64,000 bases of DNA. Source: Bacteroidales bacterium (GTDB lineage: Bacteria; Bacteroidota; Bacteroidia; Bacteroidales; UBA6680). The DNA lies in NCBI GenBank assembly GCA_025210735.1, contig JAOARD010000009.1, positions 186,001 through 250,000 on the forward strand. The letters are read 5' to 3'. The position numbers were made by a program, and so were the translations under genes. This document shows positions 19,177 through 26,906 of the stretch, piece after piece (position 1 is the stretch's first letter; the number at the start of each line of letters is the position of its first letter). The notes below the pieces were generated by a model that did not search any database, had not been told where the DNA came from, and saw only the letters and a list, made by a program, of their open reading frames with translations.

Positions 19177-20262
19177 ATGGACGATAAGAACAAATATAAA
19201 AGCGCACTGAAAGTTAACGAGGGTGTAGAACAACCACCAATTGTAAATCCTAATATCAGACGATTTAAGAAGAAGCGTAAACTTACTGCAAAAGAGTATA
19301 TAGGTGGTATACTTAAAGGAGATATGTCTGTTTTAAGTATGGCAATAACCCTTATAGAGAGTTCGCTTCCGGCACATAAAGAGCTTGCTGAGGAGATTAT
19401 AGAGGGCTGTTTGCCACACTCTGGTAACTCAATAAGAATTGGTATTACAGGTGTTCCGGGAGTAGGAAAAAGTACCTTTATAGAGGCTCTTGGAATGGAT
19501 ATTATTAATAAAGGACACAAACTTGCTGTATTGGCTATTGATCCGAGTAGTGAGAGAACAAAAGGTAGTATACTTGGCGATAAAACACGAATGGAAGAGC
19601 TGAGTGTAAACGATAATGCATTTATCAGACCTTCGCCAAGTGCAGGATCGCTGGGTGGTGTTGCCAGAAAAACCCGCGAATCGGTAATACTGTGTGAGGC
19701 TGCCGGATTTGATATAATATTTATAGAGACCGTAGGTGTGGGACAGTCAGAAACAGCTGTGCACTCAATGGTAGATTTCTTCTTGTTGCTTATGCTTGCC
19801 GGTGCCGGCGATGAGCTGCAAGGTATAAAGAGAGGTATTATGGAGATGGCTGATGCTATTGCTATAACAAAGTGCGATGGCAGTAATATAGATAAAGCAA
19901 ACATGGCACGTGTTGAGTATCAGAATGCACTGCATCTGTTTCCGCCACAACCATCGGGTTGGACACCAATTGTAAAAACATGTTCGTCGGTAACAAAAGA
20001 TGGAGTACCTGATGTTTGGCAAACTGTGCTTGATTATAAGGCTCTTGTTACAGAAAATAAGTTTATGGAGAACAGACGTAATGAGCAGGCAAAGTACTGG
20101 ATGTACGAAACCATAAACGAACAACTACGCAATAGTTTTTACCAAGACGATGATGTTAAACAGAAACTGGAACAGTTTGAAAAGGACGTTATATCCAACA
20201 AAATGAGCTCGTTTAATGCCGCTCATGTTTTGTTAAATCAATATATCAACAAATGTAAATAA
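19177..20262 (+). CDS. meaB: Methylmalonyl-CoA mutase-associated GTPase MeaB
   Basis: This G3E-type P-loop GTPase protects and reloads adenosylcobalamin-dependent methylmalonyl-CoA mutase. Visible motifs are GVPGVGKST (P-loop), AIDPSS with RTKGSILGDKTRM (the MeaB-specific region), FIETVGVGQSE (switch/base II) and ITKCDG (guanine specificity). The ATG at 19177 gives 361 residues, starting MDDKNKYKSAL; a TTG at 19153 is possible but lies inside the putative -7 element. The mutase genes are not in this window. Confidence 0.92.
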   Translation: MDDKNKYKSALKVNEGVEQPPIVNPNIRRFKKKRKLTAKEYIGGILKGDMSVLSMAITLIESSLPAHKELAEEIIEGCLPHSGNSIRIGITGVPGVGKSTFIEALGMDIINKGHKLAVLAIDPSSERTKGSILGDKTRMEELSVNDNAFIRPSPSAGSLGGVARKTRESVILCEAAGFDIIFIETVGVGQSETAVHSMVDFFLLLMLAGAGDELQGIKRGIMEMADAIAITKCDGSNIDKANMARVEYQNALHLFPPQPSGWTPIVKTCSSVTKDGVPDVWQTVLDYKALVTENKFMENRRNEQAKYWMYETINEQLRNSFYQDDDVKQKLEQFEKDVISNKMSSFNAAHVLLNQYINKCK

Positions 20263-20277
20263 TTAGTTTTATTTTTG

Positions 20278-20285
20278 TATGTTTG
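20278..20285 (+). promoter_or_regulatory. Candidate promoter of the thioredoxin lipoprotein
   Basis: TATGTTTG matches TAnnTTTG exactly in the 68-bp gap after meaB, with an expected start at about 20292 and a leader of about 40 nt. The -33 element is unclear. Confidence 0.4.
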
Positions 20286-20330
20286 TCTTGATATAGTTAA
20301 TTTATAACCCTTATTTAATATTATTAACAG

Positions 20331-21431
20331 ATGAGAAATATTGTATTGGTATTATTTGCAGTTATCCTTGCTGTTTCATGTAAAACTGAGCCTCAATACA
20401 AGATCAACGGAAATGTTGAGGGTGTTGAAGGAATGGTTTTCCTGAAGAAACAAGGAGAGGAAAGAGACTTAATAAAAGTTGATTCAGCAACAGTAGAGAA
20501 CAATATGTTTGTTCTTAACGGAAAGATTGATAGCGAAGAGCTTTACTATCTTCAGTTAGGCGATGAGAACAATATTGTGCCTATCTTTATGAGCAATGCA
20601 GACATAAAGATTAGCGGTAATGTTGATAACCTAGAGGAGGTTCTTATTGAAGGATCGTTGCCAAACGATTTGTTAAAGAAATATTCTGAGTTAGCAAAAG
20701 ATATTCAGGAGAAGCAAAAAGTACTTTACAATGAATATAAGGAGCTTTCATCTAAAGGAGAACTTACTCCTGAAAAAGAGGAGCAGATAAAGACTGATTA
20801 CGAGGCTTTAAATAAAAAGCTTGAGGAGACAGGAAAGAAGTTTATTACTGAGAATGTAAACTCAGCAGTAGCTGCATTTTTAACTACAAGACAGATGTAC
20901 TCAATGGAGTTTGCTGAGCTTGAGGAGCTATTTAATAAATTTGCTGAGCCTGTAAAGAACTCAACATATGGTAAGAAGATTTCAGAGAAGATTGAGTTAA
21001 TGAAGAAAACTGCTGTTGGGCAGCCTTTCATTGATTTCTCAATGGCTGACGTTGATGGTAAAGAGCTAAGACTTGCTGATTACACAGGAAAAGGTCTTCT
21101 TCTTCTTGACTTCTGGGCATCATGGTGTGGTCCTTGTAGAGCTGAGAATCCAAACCTTGTAGCTGCTTATGAGAAGTATCACGACAAAGGATTTGAGATT
21201 TTTGGTGTTTCGTTTGACGGAAACAAAGATAAGTGGCTAGAGGCTATTGAGGCTGATAAAATGAACTGGATTCATGTTTCAGACCTTAAAGCATGGCAGT
21301 GTGCTGCTGGAAAACTTTACGGAATTCAGAGTATTCCATCTAACGTACTTATCGACAAAGAGGGTAAGATTATTGCTAAGAACCTACGTGGCGAGGAGCT
21401 TGAAAAGAAACTTGCTGAGATCTTAGGATAA
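20331..21431 (+). CDS. TlpA-like thiol-disulfide lipoprotein (DUF4369 plus thioredoxin fold)
   Basis: This 366-residue lipoprotein has lipobox LAVSC with Cys17. Residues about 22-110 match the DUF4369 beta-domain (YKINGNVEGVEGMVFLKK), a helical linker rich in Lys/Glu follows, and the C-terminal AhpC/TlpA domain has the redox motif FWASWCGPCRAENP and the cis-Pro segment IQSIPSNVLID. It probably reduces or isomerises disulfides of envelope proteins or cytochrome maturation partners. The domain order is common in Bacteroidota. A terminator follows, so it forms a single unit or a read-through partner of meaB. Confidence 0.88.
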   Translation: MRNIVLVLFAVILAVSCKTEPQYKINGNVEGVEGMVFLKKQGEERDLIKVDSATVENNMFVLNGKIDSEELYYLQLGDENNIVPIFMSNADIKISGNVDNLEEVLIEGSLPNDLLKKYSELAKDIQEKQKVLYNEYKELSSKGELTPEKEEQIKTDYEALNKKLEETGKKFITENVNSAVAAFLTTRQMYSMEFAELEELFNKFAEPVKNSTYGKKISEKIELMKKTAVGQPFIDFSMADVDGKELRLADYTGKGLLLLDFWASWCGPCRAENPNLVAAYEKYHDKGFEIFGVSFDGNKDKWLEAIEADKMNWIHVSDLKAWQCAAGKLYGIQSIPSNVLIDKEGKIIAKNLRGEELEKKLAEILG

Positions 21432-21457
21432 GATATACATTAGTTTTATAAAATAAA

Positions 21458-21492
21458 AAAGTCGCATACCATACGGTGTGCGGCTTTTTTTG
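21458..21492 (+). terminator. Terminator after the TlpA-like gene
   Basis: A 13-bp stem (21458-21470 with 21475-21487, two G-U pairs) has a 4-nt loop and a run of seven T residues. Confidence 0.88.
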
Positions 21493-21603
21493 TGTTGCAA
21501 CGTATTGCCATCCTGAACCTGTTGCGTGGAATGGCCATCTTGAACCTGTTGCGATGCATGGCCATCCTAAACCTGTTGCGACGCATGGCAATGCGTCGCT
21601 AAC
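21492..21603. repeat. 27-bp tandem units ending in a REP-like hairpin (copy A)
   Basis: About three 27-bp units of the form GGCCATCyTGAACCTGTTGC plus a variable GCAT tail end in a perfect 9-bp hairpin (arms GCGACGCAT and ATGCGTCGC, 4-nt loop, 21578-21599) followed by TAAC. The same hairpin recurs at 22144, 23011 and 23982. A 79-codon frame across it on the minus strand is just translated repeat. Confidence 0.8.
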
Positions 21604-21642
21604 TTCGTATTCCAACTTTTAAGACATCCAATATGTCGTTAA

Positions 21643-21930
21643 TTATTTATTCTTATTTTCTTTAATAAACAAATAACCTTCTTCTATTTTTTCTGCTATT
21701 CTATCAGCAATCTCTTTGTTTTCAGGGACTTCTTGTAAATCAGTGACTACGCTTTCTAAACAATCTAAATCCCAACTAAAGAAACCTACTTTTGGTTTTC
21801 CTGTCATATTAGCAATGCGCCTATCCAACCCAAATGATTCTGCCATTTGCCATGTATTCTCCTGGAGCAGTTCCAGTTCGTCAATTTCAAATTTAATTTC
21901 TGCTTTTATATCTTTTTTCCCTGGTTTCAT
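21643..21930 (-). CDS. Hypothetical small cytosolic protein
   Basis: This 95-residue, strongly charged protein starts MKPGKKDIKAEIKF and has predicted helices, including DRIAEKIEEGYLFIKEN at the C-terminus, and no signal peptide. No family was recognised. It lies isolated between two REP-like repeat blocks. The coherent amphipathic pattern and normal codon use suggest it is real, but support is limited. Confidence 0.5.
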   Translation of the reverse strand: MKPGKKDIKAEIKFEIDELELLQENTWQMAESFGLDRRIANMTGKPKVGFFSWDLDCLESVVTDLQEVPENKEIADRIAEKIEEGYLFIKENKNK

Positions 21931-22065
21931 TTCAATAATTTTAATTTCACCCTGTAGTGCTATTTCTGATTTGAAATCTGACTAACACGTAAAAATATAA
22001 TTTTTTAACACTAACTATTTTCTTTAATCAGACAATTTAATCAAGCCACAATTTATAGTTAACCC

Positions 22066-22170
22066 AATACTGCACAGATAAAATATTATTAAATATAGAA
22101 CCATCCAGTACCTGTTGCGAGGCATGGACATCCTGAACCTGTTGCTACGCATGGCAATGCGTCGCTATAC
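22066..22170. repeat. 51-nt direct repeat plus REP-like hairpin (copy B)
   Basis: Bases 22066-22116 are identical to 23850-23900. They run into a diverged 27-bp-type unit and the hairpin at 22144-22165 (one mismatch: GCTACGCAT with ATGCGTCGC). Confidence 0.85.
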
Positions 22171-22228
22171 GTGACAATCTATTGAAAGGTGTTTTCCTGC
22201 TTCATCAAATTATTATTATAGCATGATG

Positions 22229-22936
22229 CTAATTAATTACAAGAACTCCATCTATAAAACTAATATCAAATCCAATGTCTCGTTTTACTCCGTTTTCATC
22301 TGTCCAGAACTTAGTATAATTAAACCTTGCGCCAGTTCCTGAGCCTTCCATTTGATCTTCGTTTTTTATAATCAGAATATTACCAAAGTCATATAAGACA
22401 TGTATTGTCTCTTCTTCTATATATTCCGTACTAATAGCTCCATTTAAAGCCTTCTGATGAGTAGTCTCTAAGTTGATATTTCTGCTTTTCTGAAAATCAT
22501 TTATACTTAATACCTTGTCAACTCTATAAGAAGATACATTACAATGCCTGAAACTGTAACGCTTTTTTATTGTATGTCCTGTTTCACATAACCTGTTTAT
22601 ATCAAAATTGCTATAAAATATTGAGTCCCGGAACGCCGTAATTTTATCAAGAGTCTTTAAATCTTGTGCAGGAAATTCATCAGGTTCAATCACATGAGTT
22701 TTATACTTAATTATTGAATCTGTTGTAATGATACAATACCCATAAACAATCTTCATTGCTCTATGAGCACCCATCTCATTTTTAGAAAATCGGGTTCTGC
22801 AAAGGATATCTCCATTCTCATTAATCGAAATAGGTCTTATCTTAGACTCAATCCATGAAGAACCAGTTGCAGATACAACCGGCAGCAATACGAAAAATGT
22901 AAATATTAGTAACGTATATTTTTTAATGATTATCAT
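22229..22936 (-). CDS. Hypothetical secreted protein
   Basis: This 235-residue protein has an N-terminal signal peptide (KYTLLIFTFFVLLPVVSATG) and a mature part rich in beta strands, with IRPISINENGDILCRTRF near the start and DIGFDISFIDGVLVIN at the end. No domain was recognised. It resembles other short secreted proteins of unknown role in Bacteroidota accessory regions. It is flanked on both sides by REP-like repeats. Confidence 0.6.
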   Translation of the reverse strand: MIIIKKYTLLIFTFFVLLPVVSATGSSWIESKIRPISINENGDILCRTRFSKNEMGAHRAMKIVYGYCIITTDSIIKYKTHVIEPDEFPAQDLKTLDKITAFRDSIFYSNFDINRLCETGHTIKKRYSFRHCNVSSYRVDKVLSINDFQKSRNINLETTHQKALNGAISTEYIEEETIHVLYDFGNILIIKNEDQMEGSGTGARFNYTKFWTDENGVKRDIGFDISFIDGVLVIN

Positions 22937-22974
22937 CTTAGCTTATAAATTATTAAACTGCTGGGCGCTTATTT

Positions 22975-23035
22975 TAACATGTTGCGGCGTATGGTTATCT
23001 GGAACCTGTTGCGACGCATTGCCATGCGTCGCTAA
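22975..23035. repeat. REP-like hairpin (copy C)
   Basis: A diverged unit (GTTGCGGCGTATGG) is followed by GGAACCTGTTGC and a perfect 9-bp hairpin at 23011-23032 with loop TGCC, then TAAC. The loop is the reverse complement of the GGCA loop in copies A and D, so the hairpin is inverted while the flank is not. Confidence 0.8.
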
Positions 23036-23064
23036 CTAAATATTCATAATCAGATAAATTGATT

Positions 23065-23577
23065 TTATTTTACGTATCTGAATGTTGTTCTAATTCCTTT
23101 GACTATTATTTCTGGTCTATTTTCTGAACTCAAAATTAAAGAATCTCCATTTAATAAATTTTCATTAATTAAAACAAGATTTACAGTATCCAGCATAATA
23201 TCATAAGATAATTGGTTACCCATAAACTTCAGAACTATTTTTTCATCTTGTCGCTCATAAAAACCAGTACCACCGGTAAATGAGTGAGTTGCATTATTAT
23301 CCTCTACAGTAAAACCTTTTGTTTTATATTTAAAATCAGTATTGTTCTGAAAAGTAATCTTATCAAACAGAATATTTGGGTTTACGAAAGAATCGATTTT
23401 CTCAAATTTACCATTTACCTTTATTTCTGTTTCAAACTCTTTAAGTTTCCATTTAATTCCAATTAAAGGATCTTTGTTACCGGAGTCACATGATACAATT
23501 AACAAACAGATGATTATACTATAAAATATTGAGAACTTAATAGAGTAAAATTGTACAGGTTTTAATGCTTTTTTCAT
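23065..23577 (-). CDS. Hypothetical lipoprotein, lipocalin-like
   Basis: This 170-residue protein has a hydrophobic signal segment ending in lipobox LLIVSC (about residue 30). The mature part begins DPLIGIKWKLKEFE, the W-K-L-xx-F/Y pattern of Bacteroidota lipocalin-like or META-like lipoproteins, followed by alternating beta strands. Ligand and role are unknown. It is co-directional with the secreted protein downstream, with a REP-like hairpin between them. Confidence 0.6.
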   Translation of the reverse strand: MKKALKPVQFYSIKFSIFYSIIICLLIVSCDSGNKDPLIGIKWKLKEFETEIKVNGKFEKIDSFVNPNILFDKITFQNNTDFKYKTKGFTVEDNNATHSFTGGTGFYERQDEKIVLKFMGNQLSYDIMLDTVNLVLINENLLNGDSLILSSENRPEIIVKGIRTTFRYVK

Positions 23578-23849
23578 AAGAAATTAATTTATATAGTTAA
23601 CATAATATGTGTCTTGCTATTTTTCTGCAAAGAAACTTATAGTATCATGAAATATAATCCATAAGATGTGCGCCACTTAACAGTTAATAGAATTAACTAC
23701 TATTCAGGCTTACAGCTAACTTGTTAAAGTTATTTACATAACACAAATATACAAGTTTACGTTATAAAACAATTAACAACTATGTTATCTGTTCTGTAAG
23801 GTACAGATACTTTATAGATGAATATAAAGCCCTAACCATTAACAAACCA

Positions 23850-24006
23850 AATACTGCACAGATAAAATATTATTAAATATAGAACCATCCAGTACCTGTT
23901 ACGATGTATTGCTATCTGGAATTTGCGACTACGTATATTTATCCGCAGCCTGTCGCAAAGCATGGTTATCCTGAACGTGTTGCGACGCATGGCAATGCGT
24001 CGCTAA
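23850..24006. repeat. 51-nt direct repeat plus REP-like hairpin (copy D)
   Basis: Bases 23850-23900 repeat 22066-22116 exactly. Three diverged 27-bp-type units follow, and the perfect hairpin at 23982-24003 (arms GCGACGCAT and ATGCGTCGC) ends the element. Confidence 0.85.
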
Positions 24007-24031
24007 CTAATTATATCTGTATAACCTGAAC

Positions 24032-24109
24032 TTGTGAGACACACCATTTCATGTTCATAACCTGCTACATCATAGTAACTCTCCTCCCGGGAGGAAATAT
24101 AGAGGTGGG
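24032..24109. repeat. Partial copy of the multi-hairpin intergenic element
   Basis: This runs from TTGTGAGACACACCAT through CTCCTCCCGGGAGGA to AGAGGTGGG. It matches the last third of the elements at 26326-26554 and 26601-26815. Confidence 0.75.
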
Positions 24110-24340
24110 CTTATATTGCAAATCATTATGCAATATCTATTACTAAAACATAAAAACTATAACTGTAAAGTTGTTTTATGGTGGTTGTTTGTTTTCTATT
24201 TTATGTTAAGTGATATATGCTGATATATTGTTGTTTAATATAGTTGTGTTTCTGTTTTGGATTCCTAATAAAATGCCATACATTTACATGTAACGGTTTG
24301 AGGTTTGATTATTTTTAACATGAACATAAAACACAAAAAA

Positions 24341-25135
24341 ATGAAGAAGAACATTTTATTAGCACTTATTTTTTGCTTATTAACATTGCAATTCGGGTGC
24401 GAGAAGAATTCAGAAATTGAGACGGCTAAAGAAGAAACACAACTTGATGAGAGAGACAAGCTAACAAGCGGTGAAAGACCCAAATACAAAAAAGAGGTTA
24501 CTAAACCAAAGGTAGAAAACAGTGAGTCTTATACGCCTAAAACCCGACAGGGACGATCTTATACAAGGTTTAAGAAGTATGATAAATATACGGAATACAT
24601 AGATGATGAAAATTCAGTACTATGGATAGAGCCTAAATCTGGTTATTATTTTTTTAGTTTTTATATAGCTTCATCCAGCGATAATTCATTCAAAAGAGTT
24701 CCGTGTACTGACGGTTATATTCCTGTTGATCTGAATATGGAAGCCGGAGGAAACTATATGTACCTGAATTTTACATTAACTGATGATAAATCATATGCTA
24801 TAACTGATATAAATGTAGTTTCCCGTAATAAGGCTACTAATGAGACACCTCTGGCAGAACGTCCAACTGTATATTTTAGTGATAATAATTATAGTTTTAA
24901 TAAATACCATCGCGATTTGAATTATGATGCAGGAGGCAAATACATATATTTCTCTTTTTGTCGTAATTCCAATAATCCAGAGAAACTGAAAGAAATTGCG
25001 GTATCATACAACTATCAATATAGTTATGTTAACAATATTCCGAGATTTAGTCAATTTTACTGGGATATGACTGACTTAAATGAGGGTGCTGGTGGTAGAT
25101 ATATATTTATTGGTAGTTATACTGAATATTGGTAA
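24341..25135 (+). CDS. Lipoprotein with DLN-AGG repeat motifs (paralogue 1)
   Basis: This 264-residue lipoprotein has a signal peptide and lipobox LQFGC (Cys20), a charged linker to about residue 75, and a beta-rich part. Three copies of a motif recur: DLNMEAGGNYMYLNF, DLNYDAGGKYIYFSF and DLNEGAGGRYIFIGS. This resembles the DLNxGAGGxYIYL motif of MABP-type beta-prism domains, which bind acidic membranes; that link is from memory and function is inferred. The ATG at 24341 is chosen because MKKNILL aligns with the paralogue; an upstream in-frame ATG would add 12 residues. The downstream paralogue shares leader, linker and trailing hairpin. Confidence 0.7.
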   Translation: MKKNILLALIFCLLTLQFGCEKNSEIETAKEETQLDERDKLTSGERPKYKKEVTKPKVENSESYTPKTRQGRSYTRFKKYDKYTEYIDDENSVLWIEPKSGYYFFSFYIASSSDNSFKRVPCTDGYIPVDLNMEAGGNYMYLNFTLTDDKSYAITDINVVSRNKATNETPLAERPTVYFSDNNYSFNKYHRDLNYDAGGKYIYFSFCRNSNNPEKLKEIAVSYNYQYSYVNNIPRFSQFYWDMTDLNEGAGGRYIFIGSYTEYW

Positions 25136-25183
25136 AATGTGAAGTGTAATGTCATTAACAACCATAATTATTACATAATAATT

Positions 25184-25212
25184 GAGTACAGCAGATATTG
25201 CATGCTGTACTC
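25184..25212 (+). terminator. Hairpin after paralogue 1
   Basis: GAGTACAGCA at 25184-25193 pairs perfectly with 25203-25212. A related hairpin follows paralogue 2 at 26248-26276. No strong T-run follows, so the terminator assignment is tentative. Confidence 0.5.
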
Positions 25213-25291
25213 ACCTCTCCTCTATACAATCTGTAAACTATAAAGGTTTACATCTTTTAATTTTTTTAACAAAAACATAAAACACAAAAAG

Positions 25292-26080
25292 ATGAAAAAG
25301 AACATTTTATTAGCACTTGTTTTTTGCTTATTAACATTTCAATTCGGGTGCGAGAAGAATTCAGAAATTGAGTCGGCTAAAGAAGAAACACAACTTGATG
25401 AGAGAGACAAACTAACAAGTGGTGAAAGACCCAAATACAAAAAAGGGGTTACTAAACCAAAGGTAGAAAACAGTGAGTCTTATGCTCCTGAAACCCGAGG
25501 ATCACAGTCTGTTTTTAAAGATTGTGGTAAATATTATGAAATAATTGATTACTTATATGGAGTACACCAGATAGTACCTAAGGCGGGGTATTATTTTTTT
25601 AGTTTCTATATAGCTTCATCCAGCGATAATTCATACCAAAGAGTTCCGTATACTGATGGTTATATCCCTGTTGATCTGAACAAGGATGCAGGAGGAAACT
25701 ATATGTACCTGAACTTTACATTAACAGATGATAAATCATATGCTATAACAGATATAGCTGTAGCTAGCTATGATTACGCTACCAATAATACAATACTACC
25801 GGAACAACCAACTGTATATTTTAGTGATAATAATTATAGTTTTAATAAATACCATCGTGATTTAAACTATGATGCTGGAGGTAAGTATGTATATCTTTCA
25901 TTTACACGTAATTCTTATAACGATATTAAACTAAGATCAATTGCAATATCATATATTTATTCATATCATAATGTTACAAATTCTGCGTTTTTTAAGGGAT
26001 ATGATTGGAATCCAATAGATTTGAACGAAGATGCCGGAGGTAATGATATATTTCTTGCTAAGGATAGAGCTGTTTTTTAA
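25292..26080 (+). CDS. Lipoprotein with DLN-AGG repeat motifs (paralogue 2)
   Basis: This 262-residue paralogue of the preceding gene is nearly identical through the signal peptide and linker (to about residue 68), diverges around residues 69-90, then is similar again. The motifs are DLNKDAGGNYMYLNF, DLNYDAGGKYVYLSF and DLNEDAGGNDIFLAK. The last motif has lost the aromatic Y-x-Y/F residues seen in the other copies. Both genes share the leader AACATAAAACACAAAAA, so the duplication includes upstream sequence. Role unknown; a surface or periplasmic beta-prism lipoprotein is the best reading. Confidence 0.7.
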   Translation: MKKNILLALVFCLLTFQFGCEKNSEIESAKEETQLDERDKLTSGERPKYKKGVTKPKVENSESYAPETRGSQSVFKDCGKYYEIIDYLYGVHQIVPKAGYYFFSFYIASSSDNSYQRVPYTDGYIPVDLNKDAGGNYMYLNFTLTDDKSYAITDIAVASYDYATNNTILPEQPTVYFSDNNYSFNKYHRDLNYDAGGKYVYLSFTRNSYNDIKLRSIAISYIYSYHNVTNSAFFKGYDWNPIDLNEDAGGNDIFLAKDRAVF

Positions 26081-26247
26081 GTTTCTAATCTGCATTACCT
26101 GGTGATAATTCTTACAAATAGTAATGTATACAACAGTTTGTATCCTTGTTGATATGAACGAGGATGATTATGATATAACATATTAACCCAAAGTTAAGAT
26201 ATCATGTTGTTTATAAAGCATAACAGAATTGTTACATAACAACAATG

Positions 26248-26276
26248 GAGTACAGCAGATATTATCTGTTGTACTC
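26248..26276 (+). terminator. Hairpin after paralogue 2
   Basis: GAGTACA at 26248-26254 pairs with 26270-26276, with CAGATA/TCTG pairing inside. It is the counterpart of the hairpin at 25184. Confidence 0.45.
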
Positions 26277-26325
26277 ATCTCTCCTCATATGGTGATATCT
26301 GGTTACTATATGGTTTAAAAGCATA

Positions 26326-26554
26326 CCTCGTCCCTTTAGGACTTCGGTTTGATATCGATCTACCAATGGGCTGTGCCCATCGGTAACTATCTTGTCATCC
26401 CTTCGGGATTAGATTATTCTGGTGCTGATTCGTTAGACTAAATTCTGGAATTTGGTCTGTCAGCAAGATTTTAAATTGTGAGGCACACCATGTCATATTC
26501 GCAACCTGTTACATCATAGTAACTCTCCTCTTGGGAGGAGATACAGAGGTGGGT
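26326..26554. repeat. Multi-hairpin intergenic element, copy 1
   Basis: This 229-bp element contains successive hairpins: GGGCTGTGCCC, AAATTCTGGAATTT and CTCCTCTTGGGAGGAG. It ends AGAGGTGGGT. It is about 75-80% similar by eye to 26601-26815. It has no coding frame. Confidence 0.75.
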
Positions 26555-26600
26555 AGATATGATTAAATGTGCGAGCACTATTTGTCAGGTTGAGCGAAGT

Positions 26601-26815
26601 CCTTGTCCCTTCAGGACTTGGAAATGATGCCTCTATCCCGATGGGCTATCAATTATCATCCCTTCGGTATTAGATTGTTCTGGGGCTGATTCGTTAGACC
26701 AAATTCTGGAATTTGGTCGGTCAAAAGATTTTAAATTGTGAGGCACACCATATCAGGTCCGTAACCTGCTGCATCATTAGTAACTCTCCTCTCGGGAGGA
26801 GATAAAGAGGTGGGT
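26601..26815. repeat. Multi-hairpin intergenic element, copy 2
   Basis: This is a second copy in direct orientation, 46 bp after the first. The central hairpin GACCAAATTC / GAATTTGGTC is a perfect 10-bp stem here, while copy 1 carries changes in it. Its end matches 24032-24109. Confidence 0.75.
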
Positions 26816-26852
26816 TAATACTATTATACCATTCCTTCGGGATTTGATTTTA

Positions 26853-26885
26853 ATAAAAAACGGCCACCATAAATGGCAGCCGTTT
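26853..26885 (-). terminator. Terminator of the AbgT transporter gene
   Basis: AAACGGC at 26858-26864 pairs with GCCGTTT at 26879-26885, with CCAT/ATGG pairing inside. A T-run follows on the minus strand. Confidence 0.8.
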
Positions 26886-26906
26886 GAAAAATATATTGGC
26901 GTATTA

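Noticed and set aside
19107..19904. Long minus-strand frame opposite meaB
   Set aside because: It is Ser/Pro/Ile-rich and lies antisense to an unmistakable MeaB; it is a shadow of the codon pattern.
21376..21615. 79-codon minus-strand frame with ATGSGWP-like repeats
   Set aside because: It is a translation of the 27-bp repeat units and runs back over the TlpA-like gene end and its terminator.
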